A stretch of DNA of 64,000 nucleotides from the NCBI GenBank assembly GCA_038496675.1, contig CM076650.1, positions 13,389,703 through 13,453,702 of the forward strand. Reading direction: 5' to 3'. This document shows, one piece after another, positions 45,025-57,800 of this stretch. Below the pieces are notes generated by a model. That model made no database searches. It was not told the origin of the DNA and saw only the letters and a list, made by a program, of their open reading frames with translations. The stretch comes from Rachycentron canadum. Taxonomy: Eukaryota; Chordata; Actinopteri; Carangiformes; Rachycentridae. A program made the position numbers and the translations under genes. Position 1 is the first letter of the stretch. Every line of letters begins with the position of its first letter.

Positions 45025-46165
45025 GTAACAAGGTACATTTAAATACTGAGTTTAAGTACAACTTTGAGGTAAACTACATATATTTTACTTCAGTATTTCC
45101 ATTATATACTACTATACTTTATACTCCAATACACTTTGTAGGCAAATACGGTTCTTTTCGTTCCACTGCATTTATCTGACTGCTTTAGTCTATTTGTCTA
45201 TTTGCCATGCAAAATACGACTACCATAAATTATGATGTGTTATTATAGATTAAGTTACCTAGTAGTATATTGAGTAGTTACAATCAGCCTCATGTTCACC
45301 GCCTGCAACCTTAATGCGGCCATAGTGTAGTTATAATATAGTTATAAAAAGAAACAGAGAACATGAAATAATACAAAGTCAAACAAGAGTAAATGCGACA
45401 AAGCAAACAAATATAAACAAATGTATGTTTTAGTTGTATTTTAAAAGGAAAAATTGATGTATTGTGGTTGATTATGATCAGTTGAGGAGAGATGATGAGT
45501 TTTTTCTCTTGACCTTTGTGTGCACCCTTGCATGGATCAGCTTAGTAGGTCTTGGAGCTTGGAGTCAATCCATCTAATTCCTTGTAAGTGAGTCCCAATT
45601 TACTCTCTCTGGACATTACTTTTCCATTTGACTGAGGGAAAATTAAAGTCCATTCTCCTCATTGTATTTTACCATATTTTGGAAATTTAGGTACCATATA
45701 ACTAAAATTTCACCTATACAAACAGCATTAACAGAATTTTTTTTATACTCTAAGACGATCGAGTTTCACAATCTGTGAAAAAAAAAAATCACTCATCTCT
45801 AATTTGCATTACTTTTTACTTTACACATGACAGCAAAACTAACCACTCTGTTACAAATAGAAGTCATGCATTCAAAATATTGAAAATGTAAAAAAGTAAA
45901 TCTACACAAGTATTAGTATTAAAATGATATTTGTAGAAGTATTCATTATGCAGAATTGTCCATTTGAGAACAACACACTGTACTTTATTATATTATTTTT
46001 GATTCATGTGTAATCTCTAATGATGCAGCTAGTGAAGGTGAGGATATTTTCTTTTGAAATAGTATAGTAAGTAATATCACTTACAGTTTCTCATGTAAAG
46101 TACAAATACTTCAAATTTATGCTTAATTCTAGTACTTGAGTTATTAACTTATTAACTTATTTCCT
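45025..46165. mobile_element. Degenerate non-autonomous DNA transposon with inverted termini
   Basis: The left arm (ATACTGAGTTTAAGTACAAC, TTTGAGGTA) and the right arm (revcomp GTACTAGAATTAAGCATAAA, TTTGAAGTA) are recognisably inverted copies. Inside, CATTATGCAGAATTGTCCAT and related text match a very common teleost repeat built from AAGTACAATTTTGAGGTAC-type termini. No ORF. Confidence 0.65.
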
Positions 46166-47582
46166 CTGTCCACCCTTTTGTATATTTCTGAAATAAATAA
46201 GCAGTTGCAGACTCATCATCAGTGAACATAGTCATGTGATTCCTGCTGTGGTTCTGTTTGCACAAGAAGTTGCTTGTTAATGCAAAGATGATTGTTAATG
46301 CATTTATGGCATTTGACCAGTTAAGTGGGGCCATTTTAGCTTTGTCAGTAAATGACAAGGAAATCCGTGGATTCTCTTATTCTCGCTATTCACTACCTCT
46401 TAGCTATTATCTGTTCTTTACTGTGGTAATTATACAGAGATGACAACATTCACACATGATTTAGTATATCTGATGGTGAAATTAAATTAATTGGGAAATA
46501 TGTACATGGTCAGAGTGAGAGAAAAAGAGAGCGAGTGCAAGAGAGAGAGCAAGAGTGGCAATATTACATTTGTGAATATATTGATTTTTGTCTGTGAACC
46601 ACATCGGGGCTCATATCGCAAATATCTACTGTATCACATCATGTGTTTGAGCATTTGTGTGGATCTCTGTATGTTCAAAGTACACGCTCACTCACACACA
46701 CTTAAACACACACATGCACAGAGGGAAACGGTAGCAAACGAGAGGGATGCTAATGGTCTCTCAGTTAAACTGATCATGGGAATCACATTTATTTCATTCA
46801 CTCTGTCTCCCTCAACCTCATCTCTCTTTCAATCTCTGTTACTCCTTTTTGTCTTTGAGCCGACCTTTTAACCTAATCACATTCCCATCCCCTCTTTTCT
46901 CCACTTCTTATGAAGAAGACCATGCAAAAAAAATGTAATAAAATAAAAGACAGAGGAAGACTCAGCTTTGGAAGGAGTTCAGTTTCTTGTGCTCTTCCTC
47001 TAGTTCTCCCTCAGGCTGTGACCTGCTCTGACGTATTTTGCTGTTTCTTTTTCCCTGCTCCCTCCCTTCTCTTTCCACTTCACCCTCTGTATCATTCTGT
47101 CTGTCTCTGTCTCTTGTTGGCTCCCTCCCTCCGTCCCTGTGTCCATCCTTCCCTCTTTACGGTGGATTAGGGCATCTTACAGCCTAGTCGATGCTAATCA
47201 GGTTTATCCAGACACAGGGCGATCATTGGGCTATCAGTAATTACACACGCTGATATTAGCTTACTCAGATACTGTATGTGCCTTGGCACATTTTCAATCC
47301 ACTTCATCTCTTTGGATCAAACATATGGTCATCTCAAGAGTGTGATGCCATACTTGACAGTTTAACATGGTAGTCTCTGCTTCATTGTTTTGCAGGACAA
47401 AGATCCATCTGTTGCGAAAATAAACATGTTTATTTTAGCTAAAGCCTCAGATATATGGGATAATGTGCATAGAGATAGAATAGTTATTCTGCTGATGTAC
47501 AATAAAAATTTTAGATAAGAAATAATTGCCTTTGCTTTGGTATTTAGCAGCTTTACTGAAAAACAGTTACTAACATCTAATT

Positions 47583-48060
47583 TGGACATTTTAGGATATA
47601 CGCTTAGTAGGTTTCTGTTGAAGAAGTAGATGAAGCTATTGTCAGCAGCTAGTTATCTTAGCTTATCTTATCTTAGCTTAGCATAAAGCCTGGAAACAGT
47701 TTTAGCCCAACTCTGTCATTTTAAATAAGTCTACCAAGACTTCCAAATCTCACAAATAGACATGTTTTATCTAAATTTGTTTAATCCGAACAAAAACCAA
47801 AGTGTAAAAAATACATGGTTTTATAGGATGTTATTTACCGGACTGTCTTTCCTCTGAGCAGTTGCTAGGCAACGAGCAGAGGCTCCAGGAAGTTACTGTG
47901 CCTGGCCAAGAAATGGTGCAGCTGCCCAAAAACAGCAAACTGTCATGTTTGGATTTTGGTTTTGAACAGATTACAAAAACAAACAAGACCAGTACCAATC
48001 TTCCATATAACCAGAAGGCAGATAAGCCTACTTCCCAATTTGTGGAACTTTTCCTTTAAG
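47583..48060. mobile_element. Common teleost MITE-like repeat, diverged copy
   Basis: Contains TTAGCTTAGCATAAAGCCTG, TGGAAACAG, GTTTAATCCGAACAAAAACC and AAAGTGTAAAAAATACATGG. These segments occur in this order in a widespread fish element. The ends (GGACATTTTAGGATATACGC and revcomp CACAAATTGGGAAGTAGGC) are diverged inverted copies. Confidence 0.65.
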
Positions 48061-51000
48061 GCTGCAGACCTGCAACACTGCAACACTGGATTCAGTCAAA
48101 GTAAATTCCATCAAAGTCAATCTGAAGCTGTACCATGCTCCAATGAGGAAGTGTTTTTTTTCTCTCTCTTACCAAGCTCTTAGTCCAATTTGTTCAATGG
48201 GTCATAATTGATATGAGAAACACCACAACTAAACCATGGATGGACACTTAACAACCACACAGAGGGGTTAAAAAAAACCTCCACTATAATGACTGTATTA
48301 AAGGAGAGGAAAGACAAATGGACACAGATAACAGGTTCATAACGTCCAGTCAGCAGACAGAGACAAGTGTTGGATTGCATCAGGAAAAAATAGTTATGCT
48401 GAGCATTTAGCCAATCATCAAAAAAAGAAACAAGATATGCTTTCAGTTTAAATGTGTGTCCACGTGTACGTGTTTTTGTATCAATCTTGTGTGGTTTTTT
48501 GCCCACAGCCAAATAAAGTGTGTTTGCATGTCTGCCTGAGGGTGTGAAGATAGCTCCATTTGTAGGTGATTGAGTTAGGATGTGTGTGTGTGTGTGTGTG
48601 TGCGTCACTGTAAAAGAGGATGGGGAGAGAGAGAGAGAGGAGGGAGGGGGGGAAAGGGGAAGGTGAAAGAGAATGAGAGAAAGAGAGAGGGAGGGAGGAA
48701 TGTTTTTCATTACGTAATCTAATCTAAGTGGCTATTTTTCTTGTATAAAACCTCCACTGCCCTCTGTGAGACTGCTGTCCTCATCTGTCTAAAAGCACTG
48801 AGTTAGTCATATTGTGGGTCCACACGCACACACACGCACTAAGTCACAGTGAGTCAGCCCAGATCTCCCATAGACGCTCACCTCAGTGATGAATAATGAA
48901 ATAGGGAAAGGCATATAAACTTCTCAAATGACATATGAACTCAGTGGACAGTAGACATGTGGATGATCCTCATGGACGCACTCACACAAACACACACAAT
49001 GACAAAATGACTTTATAGAGCATATGGACAGCTGGACTGTGGGGCTGGTGACCAGGTGTATAGTACTTTGACACCCTTAGGTGCAGGTTTCCTTTGTCTG
49101 AGCACAGAATATTTAACAGGTCTCCAACTTCAACTGGATGGTGAAATTTGGTGAATCTCTCAGTTAAGGCAAAAGTTTTGTCAGACATTTTGTGAAAATT
49201 TCTTGCTCAATTTTCCCCCAAATATTAGACTATTCTTTTAATGGAAGACCCAGGCCAATGTGATACCTTTTGGGTTGGGCACTGTATGTCGCTTTTGTAT
49301 TAGATGTGTGACCACATTTTGAAGTCAACCCAATTTTGGCTAAGAACAACAAAGCTTTTTGTGGTTCAAATATGAAATACCCCTCTGAGGCATCAGAGGG
49401 GTCAACAAAAACAGTTTTTCTCAAGCACATGATTGGGGTACTCTGCTACCCTCTCTCACCACAGGCTTCTCAGTCAATCCCATCCTCATCATACTCATCC
49501 TCTCTCCATTAAGAGTGCTTATTTCAGATCATTTTATCAGCTGCACTAAGACATTTTTCAGGAGTTTCCTGCAAAACTGGTGATTATCACCGTGACCAAC
49601 CTGAGCCAAGAACAGAGTATATCTACCTGGACTGTGGTTGAACTTATATTTATTAAAATGCAGGAAGTTGGTCATCTTTGCATAGACACAAGGAAGAAAA
49701 CTAAAAATGTTTTCTTAAATCTGCACCAGATGGCCTTTTCTCCTGTACAGTTATTTCTCTGTCCTGGTGATATTTAATGGATAAAGTTTTTTTTTTTTTC
49801 TTTTTTTAAATCAACAAATGTGATGTTCTCCCTGTTTTGTTTGTTTAGCCTTATCCTGCCATCATGTGTCGATAAAGGCATAAACAGCTGTAGGGCATTG
49901 CAGTGAGAGATTAATCATGTGTGTAAAAGAAACCTACAATGATCTCAGTGTACTCTTACATTTTTCTCTCTCTCTCTGGAGCAACAGGAACACATACACA
50001 CACACACACACACACAGACCAAGAGATGAAACACACACAAATCCAAAGCACATAACCAAAACTGTGCAAACACACACCCACATTTAAACATGCAAAGCTG
50101 GCCAAGGCTTAAAAGCAAATTAAATGGCTTTAATGCCAAATTAAGGCAGCACATTTAATTTTAAAAAGTCAGCCACAGATTTTTAGGCTCCTCTATTAAT
50201 TGTTTTGGTATAATTTAAGTATTTAAAGACAGTCCTGATTTTAATAAAGCAGAAAACAGTACAACCTTATTTGACCCTTGAAGCTGCTTTTTGGCTTCAT
50301 AACAAATCCTTTTTTCTATCACTGGTTTGGTTGTTAGATTTTCATACCTTCATATCTATTTAGAAGCCAAATAGAGAGTGTGAGTGACCAAATAAAGAGC
50401 ATTAAAGTGAGTGACAATGTCCTTTTTAATTTTGCAGAGTTTTGGGTTTTAACATAGTTGTCACTGAGACATTTAATGTGCAGGACACTATAACAGGGCA
50501 CTATGACAAAATCAAGTGCTTTTGTGTTTATTTCTCTTTGAAAATACCCACTTTCTGTGAAGAACTGTGGGGTCCAGGTCAAGAGGTGGACATGTTCAAG
50601 TTTGTATTGAAACTAAATTAATGTATAGGTTCATGCCTTCTCAAGGTTTTGCTCACTGCAATCATTCCTGTTGTTCATAAAAGATCCCTTCCCAGCATGT
50701 TTCCAATTGAATGGGAACAAAATCCTAAAGTCTTTCATTTTTGCCAGATGTATTTAAATGTTTATATGAGGCTGATATAAAGCTTCTAAAGTTTTTCAGT
50801 ACAATTTTTAATATGAAATATCAAATCATCATAACTGTCACTTATATTGCAGCCCAACAGGGGGTGATCTTTTAATAGCCACCACAAACAGGAGGAATGA
50901 TTACAGCAAGCAAAACCTGTTTCTATCTACACATGGGCGCCTGAATATTGTTTTAAACCTTGATTGTGATTATGAAACTGAATTTTTATTTTCATCTTGG

Positions 51001-51440
51001 TTGGAGTTGGGCAAGTGTGGTTATATACAAATGTTGCTTGAAAAGCTTGCTGTGCACTTTGCCACAACTGTATGAGTGTTAAACTGACTCCAATAAGAAA
51101 TAAACCTAATTAAATCTGGGGAAAGTGAGCCCACTAAGATAATGCTGATTAGAGCTGGGGAAATTGAGACTTGCAGACTTGAAGTGCATCACAGCCTGAA
51201 TGAGCTTCTGCAGGGAAACTCCTTGCAAGTGAGAGCTGCCATCATCACAACAGGACACAGCCTGGACCAGAAGTGTGAGAGGAGGCTGTCAGGATCCATA
51301 AAAAAAAAGTACTCTATCATATAGTGTTTGTGAGGAAATTACAGGCTATTATGCAGCCAATCTTGTATTATTTGTTAATCAATGTTGGATGAGGGGTTTT
51401 TTGTGCCTTCACGGTCTCACTGCGTAAGAAACGGTGAGAG
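48061..51440. other. Intergenic DNA upstream of kit
   Basis: No supported gene. It has a short (GT)n at 48581-48602, GA-rich sequence at 48620-48700 and a (CA)n at 49996-50016. Distal kit enhancers could lie here but none is recognisable by eye. Confidence 0.55.
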
Positions 51441-51449
51441 TAGTGGGTT

Positions 51450-51783
51450 GATAGAGCCGTGTTTTTCCCGGTAATGACCGTCTCATCCTCTTGGCCTGTC
51501 TCCAGCCAATGCGGGGCAGAAAGGAGTGGCAGTGATCCGGGGCAGGGAGGAGGAGAGGCGCTGCACTGTGTCTTTAAGCCCCGGTGAACTCCATCAGGGG
51601 GAGTCGCAGTCCGTCCGATCATTGTGTTGTGCGCTCATTGCTGTGGCGGGACCTGCTCTGCGTTATTGCGGTGGATCTGGTGTTTTTGTGTTGTTGTTAT
51701 TATTTTGTTTTATTTTTATTGTTTATTTTTATTTTTTTTATTTTTTTTAAAGCGCAGGATGGTTATTCTTGCTGTTGAAACGC
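51450..51783 (+). promoter_or_regulatory. kit promoter and 5' UTR region
   Basis: More G+C and CpG than the flanks. A CCAAT box (CCAGCCAATGCGG) lies near 51504 and a T-rich tract precedes the start. No TATA box is obvious. An upstream ORF (51759-51797) overlaps the main start. Confidence 0.55.
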
Positions 51784-51797
51784 ATGGAGCAGAGTAA
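51759..51797 (+). other. Upstream ORF overlapping the kit start codon
   Basis: ATG at 51759 opens 12 codons (MVILAVETHGAE) and stops with TAA at 51795-51797, 11 bp past the first A of the candidate kit ATG at 51784 and in another frame. A second in-frame kit ATG at 51820 lies after the uORF stop. Confidence 0.7.
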
Positions 51798-51874
51798 AGG
51801 ACTTCGAAACCGCCGAATCATGAGGTGCCACTGGGTTGTTTTTGCCTCTCATTTTCTTTTGCTGCCACTAACAG
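51784..51874 (+). CDS. kit: kit exon 1 (signal peptide)
   Basis: ATG at 51784 or, in frame, at 51820. The second start gives a compact signal peptide (MRCHWVVFASHFLLLPLTG); the first adds 12 basic residues. Donor ACAG|GTAAGA, phase 1. Confidence 0.85.
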
Positions 51875-54800
51875 GTAAGAAACACGCTTTCAGAAATAAC
51901 TGTGATGTTACCTCATAACTTGCTTTGGTGACCCGTGGTGTGGTCTCAATAAGGACTTTATTATGACCATAATTTATCTCTAACTCACAACAGTTTCAAA
52001 ATGATCAGAATTTGCTGCTATCATATTTTTAGAAATACACTTTTTTATTATGATTATGTTTTATTACGATTGGTATGTTTTACATATTATGTATGTATTA
52101 GTATTATACATATTATATGGCTTTTGTGTAGGAGTCCGCATCAATAGATGACGGTTTGTCCCCCCTCCCCAATGTTTGCCCAGTGTCACAGTTTAATGAC
52201 TTTTCCGCCATCGATTGGCTCAAATTTAGCTGGAAACGGCCAAAACCAACAGCTCGTATCGTTGCGCGTTGGTGATCGCATCTTGTGACAGCTTCATGTT
52301 TCGGCTGAGTTCATATGAATACGAACAGTTTGTGGTTAAGTGTTGTTAAACGGTGCAGTCCACTCGACCTGCCCGCTCAGGTCTAGAGATCGTATCGAGG
52401 CTCATTTGCATCACTGTGTGCAGGAGTACGGTTGAAGATGCCTTCGAGTTGCCCTCCCCTGGCAGGCAACAGGTGCGTGCGTGTGCGTGCGTGTGGCTGT
52501 GTTGAGGGCGATCAATTATTTATCCCACCAAAATAAAAGGGATTGTGTTGTGCGCCTCGGCTCTGCAGGAGAAGAAACAAAGGAGAGGCACATCTTTAAA
52601 CACCAACACGCCCTGCAACAATCACATCTAACTGTCGTGATGAAAGCGTTTTGTTTAGTCATTTAACAGCCTCAGGTTTTGTGGCAACCTGACTGACTCA
52701 GATGACTCCCAGAATAACCTGCAACCATAGGCCTAGATTTCGTCTGTGTGTTTTACTCACAAAATATGACTATGAATTATGAGCACATACAATCACTGAA
52801 ACTTAATACTAATCCCTGTCACAAACACACACACAAACATGTCTTGACACATGTATTCACTATAAAGACATAAGGAGGGGAGGTTCAATATTAGGACTTT
52901 TTTGTGTTATTTGTGTCAAAACAAAATCGTTAGCCACCAGGTAGTGAATTTCAAGTTTACTTTTAGAAGTATTTTCTAGTTTGTTAACTAATCTTAAATT
53001 AATGTCACCTGCTAACTAGTTGAGATAGCAGCAGAGAAGGTTCTCCATTTTTAATTGTCACCCGGTGCCTGAATTTTTTTTGTTTCTTTTAAATGAATAG
53101 ACATTTGCACCATGAATTCAAAATTGACCAGAATGCACAAAAAGGAAGAGCCACAAAACCACCTGCTTCATGTGTAAACACAACTTTGTGCAAAGACAAA
53201 GTGTTACAGATATTAGCTCTAACACTGGCACATGCAATCTACAAAAACACAGGCATTGATATTTTAGGAGGCCATTCTCATGCTTCTCCTCCCAGCTTTC
53301 TCAGCCTTACCAGGCCTTAAGGCACAACAGTCACATGAAAATCCTTTCTCTTGAAATGGTGCCTATCATGTGGAAAGCTGCAAGAAACTGAGATAAAAAA
53401 AAAACCAAGGAAGGGGTTGGCTAGTGGGAGTTAAACTGACTTGAACATTTTTGTTTAGTTTACTCATCTTAAAGGAATGGATTTATGGACCTTTAATGCA
53501 TGATTACTCAGCGGGTAGACAACTCATAATTATTGATTGTTCAATTGCACCATGGTGGTTTGATAGCACTCTGTCTTAAGGGGCTCTGTGCCAATCATGC
53601 CATCCTATTTAACCATCACATTAGGCACTCAATTCTGTTTTAGCCCATACACTGCAGAACTGAAGTGATTAGTTGATTAATCAATTAGTTGATTGAAAGA
53701 CAAACAATCTGCAACTTGAAATCTTAAAATCAACTTTCATATATAATGTAAGTAAACAAAAATACCAAATACTGCTTTGTTACACTGTCTCTATTTTGTC
53801 TTGTGTGTTAATGTCCCTTGAAGTGTTAATTAACTGAGCAAAAAAAAGATGACATCATCTTGAGCTTCAGCAAATTGTAATGGTCATTTTTTCATTGTTT
53901 TTAAACAGACTATAGTCTAATCATCTCCAACTTGTCAAATCTGTCCTGTTTTTGCTCTTTTCACTGATTTATCTATGTGCACTGGAGCACAGCATTCAGA
54001 AATAGCATCAAGGCCAAACATCAACAATACTGTCTGCCCTCTGTTCCAGTGTGGTGCGAGCCAGTCATCTTGCCCAGCGGGCCTCACATAGTGGTTCCCA
54101 AGAGGGGGAAGCTGGAGCTGCGTTGCCATGACAATGCCACAACGCCTGGTGCCCCGTCCAGCTTGAGGTGGCAACGGGAGAGGGCTCGCCGGCTGGAGGG
54201 AGAGGTGGAAGAGGGGGGAGTGGTTTACGTCAAGGTGCCATCAGTGCAGGCCGTCCACATGGGTCGTTATGTGTGTGTCAACAACAGCACACTGGAACAT
54301 AGCTCCATATATGTTTATGTGAAAGGTGTGTCTGTGAAAAAGGGGGTGGCTCGTGATTTTACGTTTACCGAACCAATAACATCTATAGAACCCAAATCTC
54401 ACTCTCTTTGTCCTCTCCTCAGACCCGCTGAATGCCTTCCAACGCACCATGGTGAACGTCATTCTGGTGCGTGCAGGCGAGAACTGCACCATCCCCTGTC
54501 TTGTGACCGATCCTGATGTCACTCTCCTGGCGTTAGAGACTTGTGATGGACGACCTTTGCCCTTCAGTTTGAGTTACCATAGCAACCCCCAGCGAGGCGT
54601 CATCATCAGCAATGTGAGAAAGGAATTTGAGGGATGTTACATATGTGTGGGACAGCTTGGTGGACTCAAAGTGACCTCTATCCAGTACACTGTGGATGTT
54701 CGACTTGGTAAGCAAGAGATATGATGGACAAGGAAGATTTGCAATATTTTTTTTTTCAAATCTATAATTCATGTTGCTGAATTTCTACCACTGTTGGTGT

Positions 54801-57800
54801 GGTTCTATGTGTGGCTTTAAAAAAGCTTCACTACAATTATCATTAGGGAGCTAATTAAGCTAAAATGGGAAGAAGAGATAAGTAAACCTGTCTGCAAGAT
54901 CAATGCGAAGTCACAACCTAGTTTTGTTTTTCAGCTTAACAGCGGCTCTTTGCTGTGATGATTATTTAGTGCAAAGTAAAGCCAAAGCATTTGCTAATGT
55001 TTTGGTAGCCGTATGTGTCCCAATACTTGCATCAATGTAAACAGTTAAGTAAATAGAAAAATTGTTCATTACAATACAGTTTAAAACAAATGTAGTTGGT
55101 GGGCAGTGTGTTGGGAGGGGCGGGGGAGTAAATCTGATTAAACATGTGAAGGAATGAAAAGTGAAGTAGGTCTATAGATGATTTTTTTTTGTTATTAACA
55201 GGTGTAAATTATACCATGTTTGTTCTGGGACAGTAGCGCTGACTACATGTTCTTATAGACCAATGATTCTCAAGCAGCGTCCTGAATGCTGTTTTTCAAA
55301 GTTCAATCTTTGGGACATTGAAAAGAGATCCAGGATCATACTATAAACCACAAACAGGACCAGCATATATCGCAGTAATTTATCAGCAGTGAAGACGTAG
55401 CAGATACATTGCATTAAAAGATAAACAATTTTTCTTTTCAAAGAAAAAGTCCAAGTTTTTGACAAGCTTATTGAAATGAGGTTCATACCAAGGCAAAACA
55501 TCATTTGAATTGCCAAAGTACTTAAATGGGATAACCAATTAAATGTTGTTAGACTTGCAGGTATTTATCATAAACCAAATTTTTGCCTTCAGGTGGTGCA
55601 AGATGACATGTCAAGGAATTACAAAGTCAGGAGGTTTCATCATCAGTATGAGTCAGTTGGACTGACTGACCTACACATGGACTGACTCACCTACACTTGG
55701 ACTGACTGACCTACACATCATAGACTGACTGTCCAACATGTGGACTGAGTGACCTATACTTGGACTGACTGACCGTTATATAGACTGACTGTCCAACACT
55801 TGGACTGACTGACCTACACATGGACTGACTTCCCAACACATGGACTGACTGACCAACATGTAGACTGACCGACATATAGACTGACTGACCAACACATGGA
55901 CTGACTGGCCTTTACTTGAACTGACTGACCGACATATGGACTGACTGACCTTTACTTGGACTAACTGACCTACAGGCAGACTGATTAAAGACAGTAGACA
56001 ATAATGTAGACAGACATCATTATCATCATGGCATCAGACAGCAATAAAACCATCAACTACCTAAATTACAGATGGTCAAAGAGGTATTTTGAAGTGATAT
56101 GTACCATAAAGGCAGTTTAAGTAGACGTCAGTGGAGGCCGATCATGTTTCATTTTGTCCCTGCGCTGCATCAGCATTTTCAGTCTAGTCTGCAGCGGGAG
56201 GACAACAGCAAACAGAGACAGACTGGGAAGAGTAATGGCTTTGTGTCCTCCTGACAGATAGATAGAAGGACAGAGGAAAAAAAAACATGCGTGAGGGAAG
56301 AGCAGAGGGATTAGAGTCCCATACTGAACAAAGCTTTATAACAGTGCGTGAAGGCCATGTTTGGTGTAAATAGAATTACCACAGCCTTTGTCAAACACAG
56401 CCACTGAAGTGACGTCAGCAGGGATTTATTGGTGGAAATTAATCATGCAATTTATGTGTGTACAAGTTTCTGCATATGCAAGTGCTGTACTTGTGTGCAC
56501 AGTCCTGTGCATTAGCGTGTGTTTGTGCATGACTGCACACCCTGCCACTAAAGGACATATTGTTTCAGGAGCATTTTGATTAAAGACTTTCACTACAAAC
56601 TATTATCCCGAATGATATACAGTGATTATAGGAATACTTTACAACACAATAAAATAATTTCAGTATCATAAATAACAGTCAGTGAGAGTGAGAGTACAAA
56701 GGTCATGACCTACGTGACCCAATGTCCCCATGACTGTTTTTAAGACCAAATGCCCTGGAAGCAAATACAATAAGAGCAAGATGGAAGAGTTTTTCATGTG
56801 TGTGCTGGTTTAGATGATCTTGAGTTCCCCAGTTATGATAATGTCACTGTTCTATTTCTTGATCCAGTTCCAATGGTGCCTCCAGTGATCACACTGTCCC
56901 AGAAAGACACTGTCATCTTGAGGAAAGGAGAGCGGTTTGAGCTCACCTGTAGCTCCACCAACGTCAACCCGGACATCAGTCTCAAGTGGGACTTCCCTTC
57001 AACAGCGGTGAGATTGATGTAGGGATCGATTGGTAAAACACACTATCTCTCCTCTGTGTCTGTGTCTCGGTGGCTTACTGACCAGATGTGAAACTGTCCT
57101 TTGTTTTACACATTTATACAGCCAAAGGTCAGGGCTGTTGCTACCATGGAAAAGACAGTAGAGTAGCCATAATGCTTCATTACATTCTACAATATATTAT
57201 ATATATTATTATGTGCTATATTACACATGCTTCAAGACTGTTTCTTTTGTTAGACTAAACATGTTAAAACTTTTTTTTTAGACCAAAACACAATTAAAAA
57301 GGACAAACCATAAGAATAACAAACTGAACAATGTAGAGAGACTTTTGAAGTAATCAAAATAAGAGAAATTAAAATAAGCAGAAAATATTGAACTTTTTAA
57401 TGTACAATTATTATTTCAAATATTGTTTGATATACAGCTGATCACTGTAAATCATTTTTTTAAAAATACAGTCATCTGCGTAAAATTTACATTGAAGAAC
57501 TTGTCCAATGATAACCAATGTTAAGTTTTTAATTGTGTTAACATGTCCATGTAGTGTTTTGCCATGACATACCTCTGATGACTCATCTCTAAATGCAAAA
57601 TGAGAGGTATGACAGGAGAAGCCAAGTGTAGCTAATTATTGTATATAAGCTGAATCATCTATGGTAGGCAACAACTCACTCTCTTTTTTTCCTGTCTTCT
57701 GAATCAAAAATGTGGTTGAGGATGAGAAATAACTTATTATTCACTATTGTGTAGCATACAGTATGTAGCAAAACAGAAAACAAGTAAAGATTGATAAGCA

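Noticed and set aside
56388..56579. 63-codon Cys-rich plus-strand frame with a second copy at 59071
   Set aside because: Lies in kit intron 3 with no splice logic; it appears twice only because of the duplicated block.
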